This document shows positions 30,101-42,100 of a stretch of 64,000 bases of DNA, one piece after another; position 1 is the first letter of the stretch; the number at the start of each line of letters is the position of its first letter. The notes under the pieces are model-generated. The model saw only the letters and a program-made list of their open reading frames with translations. It was not told the DNA's origin and did no database searches. The translations under genes were made by a program, and so were the position numbers. The DNA is taken from NCBI GenBank assembly GCA_026874595.1, contig CM049318.1, positions 13,995,241 to 14,059,240 of the forward strand, in the 5' to 3' direction. This DNA is from Sipunculus nudus. Taxonomy: Eukaryota > Annelida > Sipuncula > Golfingiida > Sipunculidae.

Positions 30101-33100
30101 AAAATAAAGAAAAAAATTCGTAAAAATTGAAAAAAAATACATATGGCGCCACAAGTTTGCAGGAACTGATGGAACATCCCATGATCAATATTCATGCAAA
30201 GAATCATGGTGATCAATGCAGTAGTTATTCAGGGACTTGAGCTTTTGTATCAAATTTTACATTATTCTGGGGGGTACTTCAGAGCCCCATAGCTCCAAGG
30301 ATATGGGTAAAAGAGACCTAATTTCAGGTTTTCAAGGGGATTTTTCATGGACCTCCCTGGATATTAAGTTTGAAGATTCCAGGTCCTATGGTTACGATTT
30401 GTGCCCTGTTAACAGATGACAGTTTCATTGAGGTCTGAAAAAAAGAGAAAAAAATTTGTAAAAATTCGTAAAAATACAGGTGGCACCACCAGTCTGCAGG
30501 AAATGATGGAACATCCCATGATCAATATTCATGCAAAGAATCATGGTGATCAATGCAGTGGTTATTCAGATACTTGAGCTTTTGTATCAAATTTTGCATT
30601 ATTCTGGGGGGTACTTCGGAGCCCCATAGCTCCAAGGATATGGGTAACAGAGACCTAATTTCAGGTTTTCAAGGAGATTTTTCATGGTCCTCCCTGGATA
30701 TTAAGTTTTAAGATTCCAGGTCCAATGGTTATGATTTGTGCCATGTTAACAGATGACAGTTTCATTGAGGTTTGAAAAAAAAAAGAGAAAAAAATTTGGA
30801 AAAAAATACAGGTGGCGCCACCAGTCTGCAGGAAGTGATGGAACATCCCATGATTAATATTCATGCAGAGAATCTTGGTGGTTAATGCAGTGGTTATTCA
30901 GATACTTGAGCTTTTGTATCAAATTTTGCATTATTCTGGGGGATACTTCAGAGCCCCATGGCTCCGAGGTTTTGGGTAACAGAGACCTTATTTTCAGTTT
31001 CCAAGAAGACTTTTCATTGGCCTCTCTGCATGTCAAGAAAGAAGATTCTAGGTCCAGCCGTTATGATTTGTGCCCTGTTATCAGATGACCGCATCTTTTA
31101 AGGTATCAAAAATAGAGAAAGAAAATTGTAAAAATACAGGTGGCACCACCAGTCTGCAGAAACCGTTGAAATACCCCATGATCAATATCCATGCAAAGAA
31201 TCATGGTGATCAATACATTAGTTGTTCAGATATTTGAGTGTTTGTATCAAATTTTCATTATTCTGGGGGGTACTTCAGAGCCCCATAGCTTGAAGAATCT
31301 GGGTAACAGAGACCTAATTCCCGGTTTTCAAGGAGACTTTTCATGGGCCTCCACGCATGTCAAGAAAGAAGATTCTAGGTCCAGTTGTTACGATTTGTGC
31401 ACTGTTAACAGATGACTGCATCTTTTAAGGTCTCAAAAATAAAGAAAAAAATCGTAAAAAATCGAAAAAATACAGGTGGTGCCACCAGTCTGCAGAAACT
31501 GATGGAACATCTCATGATTAATATGTATGCCAAAAATCATGACCATCAGTGATGTAGTTAATGAGATATTGAAGTTTTTGTATGAAATTTTTCACTATTC
31601 TGGGGGGTACTTTGGGGCCCCATAGCTCAAAGGATATGGGTAACAGAGACCTAATTTCTAGTTTCCATTGAGACTTTTCATAGGTCTTTCGGAATATCAA
31701 GAATGAAGATTCCAGGTCCAGTGGTTAATATTTGTGCCCTGTTAACAGATGTCCACATTTTTATAGGTCCCAAAAATACAGAAAAAAATTCGTCAAACAT
31801 CGAAAAATACAGGATGCGCCACCAGTCTGCAGAAACTGATGAAACATTTCATGATTAATAAGTATGCCAAAAATCATGACCATCAGTGGTGTAGTTAATG
31901 AGATATTGAAGTTTTTGTATGAAATTTTTCACTATTCTTGGGGGTACTTTGGGGCCCCATAGCTTGAAGGATATGGGTAATAGAGACCTAATTTCTGGTT
32001 TCCATAGAGACTTTTCATAGGTCTCTCAGAATGTCAAGAATGAAGATTCTAGGTCCAGTATTTACGATTTGTGCCCTATTAACAGATGTCCACATTTTTA
32101 AAGGTCTAAAAAAATTAGAGAAAAAAATTCGTCAAAAATCGAAAAATACAGGTGGCGCCAGCAGTCTGCAGGAACTGATGGAACATCTCATGATCAATAA
32201 GTATGCCAAAAATCATGACCATCAGTGGTGTAGTTAAGGAGATATTGAAGTTTTTGTATGAAATTTTTCACTATTCTGGGGGGTACTTTGGGGCCCCATA
32301 GCTCAAAGGATATGGGTAACAGAGACCTAATTCCAGGTTTCCAAGGAGATTTTTCATGGACCTCTCCGAATGTAAAGTCAGAAGATTCCAGGTCCAGTGG
32401 TTACGATTTGTGCCCTGTTAACGGACAGACGCCCGGACAGACGACGGACAAAAGGTGATCCCTATAGCTCAGATGACTTACAGTCAGCTGAGCTAAAAAA
32501 ACGTGCTGTGGCCAAAGTTGGGCAAAATTTAAGGTACCAATTTTATATTTTTCCCACTATTTAAAAAAATTTCACAGATTTTGATCTAATTTTTGGTATA
32601 CAATTAAATTTTGATTAATTAAAGTTGTATTACTGGAAAAAAAGTCCCTACCTTTAACACTTTTGGTCTTAAGTGACCAAATATCTTCCTGATTTTTTTT
32701 ACAAAGTCCATTATGTTTGGGCCCATAACTTTTTTTAAATTAAACAATACTGACTTAATTTCTGGCATGTACATAGGAACTATATAGAGGAATATTTATG
32801 GTAAATATGAAGAAAACCAGATGAGTGGTTTTGATATTAGGTAGTCCTGAAGTGTAAAAATAGATTTCTAATAAAAAATTGAGGTTTTTCCTTAATATTT
32901 CGAAAGAATGTAGTCCTATTGACCCAATTTTCGGCATGGTAGGAGATTTTGGGGACATCTGACTGTATGCCAAATTTCAGATTCGTAGGTCCAACGGTGT
33001 CGAAACGTGCCAGTCTTACGGACGGACATCCAGACGGACGGACGGACAGACAGACGGACGGACGACGGACAATGGACCACGACTATAGCTCAGATGACTT

Positions 33101-36100
33101 ATAGTCAGCTGAGCTAAAAATTGTTGAAATTATACATCATGCTGCATTTGACTCAAACTGTACTTAGATATATCTAAAACCCTGCTCTGGTTGTCATAAT
33201 TCTACATTTATTCAACCAGGGACTTTTGACTTAAGTTTAATTTGACAAATATAAAAATAAAACTAGAATACAGGTAGTCGACAAGCGACTACGTGTATCC
33301 GCCTAAATCAGAGTGGAACGGGTGAAGTGAGGCATGGATTGAGTGGCAAGGGGAAATAGAGTGAAGTGTTGCATATTAGCATGGATATCTGCAGCCAAAT
33401 GGTGTATGTAGATTGCGCCACCTACCACAAAATCCAGAAAGCCATCCAAGTTGTATACATATGCAAAATTTGAGGCAGATAAGTCAAACCACTATATGTT
33501 TATGAGTGATTTTAGCCCGTGGCAGACAAACAGATGGACGCTGTGCAAAAATGGTTGAAGGTGGCGCCACCAGTTATGCGTATGATAAAGAGCTATGTGA
33601 GAACTATACACATGCAAAACTTTGGCCCAATCGGTCAAACGGTTCCCAAGATATGAGCTTGGATGTCTGCTGCATAAACTAGAATGCAGGTGGCGCCACC
33701 TGTCATAAAATCAAGAGAGCTGTCGGGGATGTATAAACCTGCAAAATTTTAGGCAGATATGTCAAACCACTGCCGAGATATGAGTGATTTTATCCCATGG
33801 CAGACAAACAGACAGGAGCTGTGCAAAAATGGCTGCAGGTGGCGCCACCAGTTTTGCGTATGATGAAGAGCTATGTCAGATGTATACACATGCAAAATTT
33901 TGGCCCAATCGGTCAAACGGTTCCCTAGATATGAGCTTGGATGTCTGCAGCATAAACATGAATGTAGGTGGCGCCACCTGTCATAAAATCAGAAAAGCTA
34001 TCCAGGATGTATACGCATGCCGAATTTCAGGTGAATTAGTCAAGTCACTGCAGAGATATGAGTGATTTTATCCCATGGCAAACTAACAGACGGGAGCTGT
34101 GCATAAATGGCTGCAGGTGGCACCACCAGTTTTGCGTATGATAAAGAGCTATGTGAGATCTATACACATGCAAAATTTTGGCCCAATCGGTCAAACGGTT
34201 CCCGAGATATGAGCTTGGATGTCTGCAGCATAAACGTGAATGTAGGTGGCGCCACCTGTCAAAATCAGAAAAGCTATCCAGGATGTAAACGCATGCCGAA
34301 TTTCAGGTGAATTAGTCAAATCACTGCAGAGATATGAGTAATTTTAACCCAAGGCAGACGAACAGATGGACACTGTGCAAACATGGTTGCAGGTGGTGCC
34401 ACCATTTCTTGTGTATGTTATAAAGCTCTCCTAGGGCTACATTTGTGCAAAAAAATTTTCCTGATCGGTCAAACGGTTCCCGAGATATGAGCTTGGATGT
34501 CTGCAGCGTAAACGTGAATGTAGGTGGCGCCACCTGTCATAAAATCAGAAAAGCTTATCAGGATGTATATGCATGCCGAATTTCAGGTGAATTAGTCAAG
34601 TCACTGCAAAGATATGAGTGATTTTAACCCAAGGCAGACGAACAGATGGACACTGTGCAAACATGGTTGCAGGTGGCGCCACCATTTTTTGTGTATGATG
34701 TAAAGCTCTCCAAGGGCTACATTTGTGCAAAAAAATTTTCCTGATCGGTCAAACAGTTCCCGAGATATGAGCTTGGATGTCTGCAGCGTAAATGTGAATG
34801 TAGGTGGCACCACCTGTCATAAAATCAGAAAAGCTATCCAGGATGTATACGCATGCCGAATTTCAGGTGAATTAGTCAAATCACTGCAGAGATATGAGTG
34901 ATTTTAACCCAAGGCAGATGAACAGATGGACACTGTGCAAACATGGTTGCAGGTGGCACCACCATTTCTTGTGTATGTTATAAAGCTCTCCAAGGGCTAC
35001 ATTTGTGCAAACAAAATTTTCCTGATCCGTCAAACGGTTCCTGAGATATGTGGGTTTATGTGTGGAAACAGACGCACAAAAGGACGCAGAGCGCAGAGGA
35101 AAGGTCAGAGGTCAAAACAAAATCGGGGCGCAGCAGTTCACATGTGACCCGAACATAATCCCGGGTTTCTTAAAATTCCGCCAAGTAGTTACGGAGGAGT
35201 TCTCCGGACACCTACGTGGCGGCAGCGGCGTGCAGCTGAAAACATAGTATCCGCAAATCTCTGTTTTGGCTGATACAAATATAAAATATCAGACCTAACA
35301 AGTGCCTGCATGCTTAGCTGTGAAATTATCCAGCACTAGTAAGGAACCCTTCCCCTTTAAAGCCCAAATTTGCCCAACTTTGGATAATGTATGAATATGA
35401 TCAGTTATTACTGGAATAAATGGCATTTTTTTAATAGCTAACAAGGAACAGTTTGACAGCCTGACAAACTGGTCCTGACAATAAAAGGAAACACAAAATC
35501 ATGGTTGATGAATTTAATTTTCCTCCTGGCACTGAATTTAAGAATGATTTTAATGTAAAATTACTTTTTTAAACAAAGTAAGATCTCTAAGATGACTTAC
35601 CAGACTCTCCATTTTGTATCCATCTGACCGTGTTCACCCTGCTCTTGTGTGCAGTCAGTGTGTGTAGTACCCGCCCAGGTGGCTGCAAATACAGAATCAG
35701 AGCCTCGGGGGAAAAAGCATTTTTATTTTATAAATTTTGTCATTTCCTGAAACTCTCACTACCACCCCCCCCCCCTCTTGTAGAAGCAAGAAAGGAAGAG
35801 ACTGAATTGAAAAGAAACCAGGGGTGCAATTGCCATTTGCAATATGGGGAATGGGGATATTTTGCTTTAACTGAAAGCTAACTGGCCCTGCAAAAGCATG
35901 CATGGTCGGGTTGGAATCTTTAGGGAAAACTACCAAAACTCTAACAAAAGCACATGGAATCAACAAAGCTTTTGGATATTCCTGAATATTTCAGTTGTTT
36001 TAACTGATAACTAGTGTACAATGATAATATTAATAGGATAAAAGTATTAAATTACTTTAAATAACAAATTAAATAATTGACATACATATTCCTTTCACAT

Positions 36101-39100
36101 TTTGAAGGCTTAACATACTTTGGATAGCTTTTAAAATATATTAAGACATAATTACGGGTAGACATTTTCATGAACAGGGCCTACAGGCTTTATGTGAACC
36201 TGTGCATTGGGAAATACACCAGGTATAATGCTTCAATACTGGACCATTGCTTCTCATGTACATGAACAATGCAAGTACTAAACATTTTGAATAAGGAACA
36301 ATTACACAAACATCACTACTGAAATTCTGGCATGGTTGCACACAACACAAAAATGATTGTAGCTTGCACTACCAGGCATGTATACAATGAAGCTATGAGA
36401 GATATATACATATGCCCAATTTCAGACTGATATATCAAACCCCTCCTGTGAAATAAACATGGACACACACTGTGCAAAAATTATTGTAGGTGGCTACACC
36501 AGTCTTGTATACAACAAAGCTATTCAATATGTATAAATATGCCCAATTTCAGGCTGATATATCAAATTCCTCTATAGAAATAAGCAGGCACATACACTGT
36601 GAAAAGGCAACACCTGTCTTGTGAATGAGAAAGCCATCAAAAGACACACAGAAAGGTCAAAATATCAGGCCAATACATCAAACTTACCTTGAGTCTGATG
36701 CATGGGGCTGACCAGGCTTAGGTGAGAGACGCAGTTGCCCAAAGTGAACTGTGACAAATTTGCTGGCTCAGGCTACTACACTGAGTGAACTCATGACCTG
36801 CACCTGGCTAGACTGAGTGAACTTTGACCTATACCTCGCTGCACTGAGTGAACTCTTGACCTGTTGCATAATCTGACACAGTTGGCAGTCTGCCAAAGCT
36901 ATAAATAGATCCAGGCTGAACTTTGTTGCCAAATCTGATGGAGTAGACAGTCTGCCAAGGCTATAAACAGGATTCAGCTACAGAACTGAATGAACTCCTG
37001 ACCTATACCTGGCTGCACTGAATAAACTCATGACCTGTTGCCTAATCTGATACAGTTGGCAGTCTGCCAAAGCATATAAATAGATCCAGACTGATTTTTG
37101 GCCTGTTGCCAAATCTGCAATAGTAGTCAAACCATTGCATAAGCTCCCAGATTGGCTTCACATGCAGCCCTGAGGGGCATGACACCCATTAGATGATCAC
37201 ATATTGCCCATGAGGTGTTCACATGTCACCCATGAGGGGATCACATGCCTTGTGCTTGGCTGCACAGACTGAACTCTTGACCTTTATCTGGCTGCACCGA
37301 TTGAACTCTTGATCTGTTGCCAAATCTGAAACAGTTGGCAGTTTCTCAATCTATTTAAAGATACAGCCACATTCTTGGCCTGGTTGTTAATCTTTTTACA
37401 CATATTTAAAGACTTTGGCTAAAATGCTTTTTTTCAAACTGACATATTCATTAACTTTTTATCAAAATATCTAGAATAATAAAAGATGCAGTTCTTTCAC
37501 TGTTAAAGGTCCAATAATTCTGTAATCATTCAAGTTAACTTGAACAAAGGCCAAAGAATAATTTTTGTGCCATGTTACAGAAGTTAAAATTGAAATAATA
37601 ATTTTGTAGAAGAACAGTTTTGTAGTCCTCAGTTTGAAATAGACATAATAAAGGCCATAAGACCAACTTAAGCTATTCTGATATGATTGAAGGAACCATG
37701 TCCTGCGATAATTCTTTTGAAAAATTGAACAATTCAACTTGACAGTTTCATCATAAACATTTTAAGCTGAAAGAGGCTGAAATTATGAGGTTTTTACCCA
37801 TAAAAAACAGGTCAATGTAGGTGGCACCACAAAATCTGCAACTTCAAATATGAGTCATGTGACCAACATTTGCACGATACTTGGTAATGCTAGCTTCTGT
37901 CATTTCTGAGATTACTATGTCAGTATGCTTGCTTTGCCAAATGACTGTTCGTGAAACTCCACTAAAATTCATCAAATGCAAACCATTTGAACAAATTTGA
38001 GATGGCTTGCCTCTGTGATCATATCTGTAAAAAATTGAAAAATTTGGCAGGACCAGTTACAAGAAAAAGACTTTTAAAGGTTTTTCAGCTTTTCCCCTTT
38101 AAAATCTAAGTAAATGCAGATAGCAAAAAAATAAGCTGAAAACCACAACATTTGATATGTGAGGGATTATTACATAAAATCTGGGGATGGTAGCTCCTGC
38201 TATTCTTGAGAAATTATGGGTTAATGTACAGATGACCAATGACCCCCGTACAAAAAAAGGTCATTTCAGGTGGCCCCATCAATACCTGAATTTCATATAT
38301 GACTCATGTGACCAATACTGGCATAAAATTTGGTGATGATAGCTCAAGCGGTTTCTGAAATTGTCATATTAGTATGCTTTTTTGGACAGATGACTAGGTT
38401 CAACTTCCTGTAACTCGGCCAAAATTTGTCGAACTTGATCCATTTGAACAAACTAGAGAGAGAAGGTATAAAAGATTATTTCCGTGAAATATTGAACAAT
38501 TTGGCTTGACCCTTTCCGAGGAGAAGACTTTTAAAGGTTTTTTAGCTTTTTCTCTATAAAATCTCTATAGAGTTTTTCAGATGGCTAATGTTTTGCATTA
38601 AATTTCATGATACTAGCTCCAGTCATTTCGAAATAGTATGGGTAAACGTACAGACGACATTGCTGCCACACCATCGCATTAGCTCACAGGTTCGCTAAAA
38701 ATTACTACAGATGCATATTGAATGCAAAATTATAATACAGATATATCTCACTGATGGAAAAATCTTGAATTAAGTTGAGTATGGAAACCAATTATTTATA
38801 ATCCATGTACAGCTGTCTTTATATACCCACAGAGAGTTGTATACCTGTGATTGTAAACATTGCCTGGCATGAGGAATATCTAAAATCATATTAATCATAG
38901 ATAACCTGAAATCTAAATGTCTAGAGGCATGATGTAACGGATGCTGATAAACTGGTTCCAGGCTAGATGTATCTGCTTCACACAGCTAACATATATGGTA
39001 AAATGAATCAATTCAATCTTTATAATTCAGCCAAAATTCATTCTTTGGAACCATAAAAGACAATTATTATAAGAATTATTCAGGGGATTATTCTTGTAAA

Positions 39101-42100
39101 ATATTAAACAAATTGGCCTCAGTGGCATCAGTCAAAAACGTTTTGCAGGTTTATAACTCATATGGGAAAATAAAGCAAAATGGCTAAGTTAAGCTTCCCA
39201 TAACTAAGCCAAAAATCACTGAACCAAAACTATTTGAACAAACTTTAATTATTAACTTCTAAGTATTTTAAGGTGTGAGACTTAAGAATTTGGCCCATTG
39301 GTTTATAAGAAGAAGATCTTTGTAGCCACTGAGCTAAAATGGGCTGTTATGGCATATGATTAAACTCAGCTTCCCATAACTCAGCCAAAAGTCACTGAAC
39401 TGAGACCATTTGAACAAACTTCAGAAAGCACTACCCTAGGATCATTTCTGTGCGATATTAAACAATTTGGCCATATGGTTTCAGAGAAGAAGTTTTTTGT
39501 AGCTGTCAGTATGATACAGGCACTGATGACCCCGGTACAAAAAAGGCCAATGCAGGTGGTGCCACCAATACCTCAATTTCAGATATGACTCATGTGACCA
39601 ACATTGGCATAAAATTTGGTGATTAAAGCTCCAGCCGTTTCTGAGATTGTAATTTTAGTATGCTTATTTTCAACTTCCCGTAACTGGCCCAAAAATCACC
39701 AAACCTCAACCACTTAAACAAACTTGAGAGAAATTGCTCCAGGAATCATTTCTGTGAAATATTGGACAATTTGGCCAAACAGTTTTGAGAAGATTTTTAA
39801 AGCTTTTTAGCTTTTTCCCTATAAAATCTAAGAAAATGCAGTCAGCCAAAAATTAAGCAAAATCTGATATTTTTTTGGATGACTAATTTTTTGCATAAAA
39901 TTTTGTAATGATAATTCTTGCCGTTTTCAAGATAGTATGGGTTGACGTACAGACGCCAGACGACGCCACACCATCGCATAAGCTCACAGGTTCGCTAACA
40001 AGTGATAGCAGTTCCTCATGTACTTCTAACCACGGCAGCTATCAGCGTAATAAGAGCAAGGTATACATGAGTTACACATGTTAACTTATACCAAGCTTGT
40101 GAGGAAGGTCCTAATATGCAAAGATGTAACTATCCAATGGCTTTTTGACAATGAACTTATAGTAAAGAAAAGAACATGTCCATTATGTCAAGATAGCATG
40201 AAATTAGTCACAGTGCCAGAAGAATACAAAAGCGGTTTAGTTCGATCAGAAAAAAACAACCACAACCTGATAAGATATTGTTGATCCAACAGGGTTCATG
40301 GTTTGATCAGTCTAATTAACTTTAGAGGAAATTTCTCTGTTGACCTTTTCATGGAGCACGGGCAGTGTAGGAAATACATTTTTATGGTAAGGTGCACCTG
40401 TGCACCATAGCTTATACAACTGTGTGTACAAAGTAATTTCAAGGTGCACTCATACCCTAATTTCATTACTGTTATTTCTATTACAGCTATATTATAATTA
40501 ATCACTCATTTCAGTGCAGTAAAAAATAAGCTAAGGGTTGAAGTCTGGTCAGAATGGAACCTTGAATTATATCCATCTAAAGAAAAGCTTTGATTGCTAG
40601 ATCTATATCCATGTAGTGTCTAGTGTGACGTCATGTTTTAGTGTTTATATGTCCTTGTTTGATCATCTGGACTGTCAGACGTGCATGTGCCTAACGGTCT
40701 GGCAGATCTTAGTTACCTGCCTCAGGTGCACTCTGTGCACCTTGCAGTGATACAGAGGGTGCATTAAACTGTTTTTTGGTGCATCTGTGCACCTAGGCAC
40801 CCAGTACTTTGAACACTGCATGGGTATGTCCCTACTTAATCAGAAAGAAGTGAAATGCGGTGGCAATACCACTGTTGACTGGTGTTCGTTGCCAAGGAGG
40901 TGTGCGAGGAAAGCCTGTTAAGAGATTCAAAGTTGGCGGAAAGATTGGAGGAGATGATATAGAGGTGGAAATTGATAAGTCAAAGTTTTCAAAGAGGAAA
41001 TATAATAGTGGGCATGAAGTGAAGGGTGGGTCTTGGGTGGTAGGGAGAGGGCAGATAAAACCAAAGTTTTTATGTTTGTTGTGCTGGACAGAACAACTGA
41101 AACTCTTCTGCCATTATTATGGAAACCCATTGAGAAAGGCTACATTATAACATCTGATTGTTGGGCTGCATATAAATGTCTATCTGACCATGGTTTCACA
41201 CACAAAACTGTGAACCATATGGAACATTTCAAAGATCCTCAAACTGGCGCCCACACAAACCCAAGCAAAGGGCTGTGGCAGAAAGTCAAGCATGGGCAAA
41301 CTATGGTTAGGCTTGGAATAAAAAGAGCCCATTTGCAAAGCTATTTGAGTGTATATTTGTGGAAACAACGGAACAAACAGAAACACGTTTGTAGAGTTTC
41401 TCAAATCAGCCCGAGAGATCTATAATGGGTTGTTCTTCTTTAAACATTTTAGATAAGCAGAAATAATTAAGATAAGTAAAATAGATTACAGATTTGAAAT
41501 TAACATGGAAATACAGTAATTAAGATAAAATGTGACTATAATGGGGGCTGTTGCCCCCACACACCCGCTGAAGACAGTGAAATTAGTGAGTAAACTTGTA
41601 AAACAAATATGAAATACTAATAATCATAAATATGAATGGTGAATATAATGGGGGTTGCAACCCCCACACCCCCGCTGAAGACAGTGAAATAAAGAAAAAC
41701 ACTTGTAAAAAAATATGAAATACAAATAATTATAAATATAAATACAGAATATAATGGGGCTGCCGCCCCCACTGAAGACACAGTGAAATAAGAGAGAAAC
41801 TTGCAGAAACAATATGAAATACTAATAATTATAAGGATATATTGTGAAGATATTTTAGGCATAAAGGTATAATGGACAACCCTGGACATCTTGAGAGGAA
41901 ATAGCAATTGAGCTAACCCTGTGCATACGTGTGTGAGTGCTGCGACGTAGACAGTATATATGTGTACACGTTAGTACGGACCAAATAACATGGTGGCTGT
42001 GTGAACATGACTGATGCAAAATACTTCATAAGAATACCAAAGAAAATATAGAATATGCCTGAGGAGTATTAAAAAGGAAGATAAAGGTGTAGTTATATAT

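Larger units (their letters stand above)
28385..33118 (+). mobile_element. Two-monomer repeat element B, split by a nested insertion
   Basis: A second copy of the 21480-25437 family. Monomer landmarks CCAAAGTTGG recur at 28601 and 32510, which is ~673 bp apart once the 29262-32497 insert is removed. The right end has repeated GGACGGACGG and a hairpin ATAGCTCAGATGACTTATAG / GTCAGCTGAGCTAAAAA at 33084-33118, better preserved than in copy A. Confidence 0.7.
40078..41883 (+). mobile_element. Merlin-type DNA transposon, broken
   Basis: Remnants of an ISXO2/IS1016-like (Merlin) transposase are followed by three hairpin repeats and a Merlin-like terminal repeat, AAGGTATAATGGACAACCCT at 41864-41883 (in reverse AGGGTTGTCCATTATACCTT, the usual Merlin start). 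I could not find the left terminal repeat; it may be lost where the element meets the repeat ending at 39996. A 456-bp MITE sits inside the coding part. It lies in ELP2 intron 1, antisense to ELP2. Confidence 0.82.

Noticed and set aside
29493-32458. Several 60-75 residue frames with similar sequences (for example [14 protein letters not shown])
   Set aside because: Repeats of the 335-bp satellite; not genes.
33784-34310. Frames reading MAAGG.TSFAYD in the 278-bp array
   Set aside because: Satellite monomers translated; too short and interrupted at each unit.
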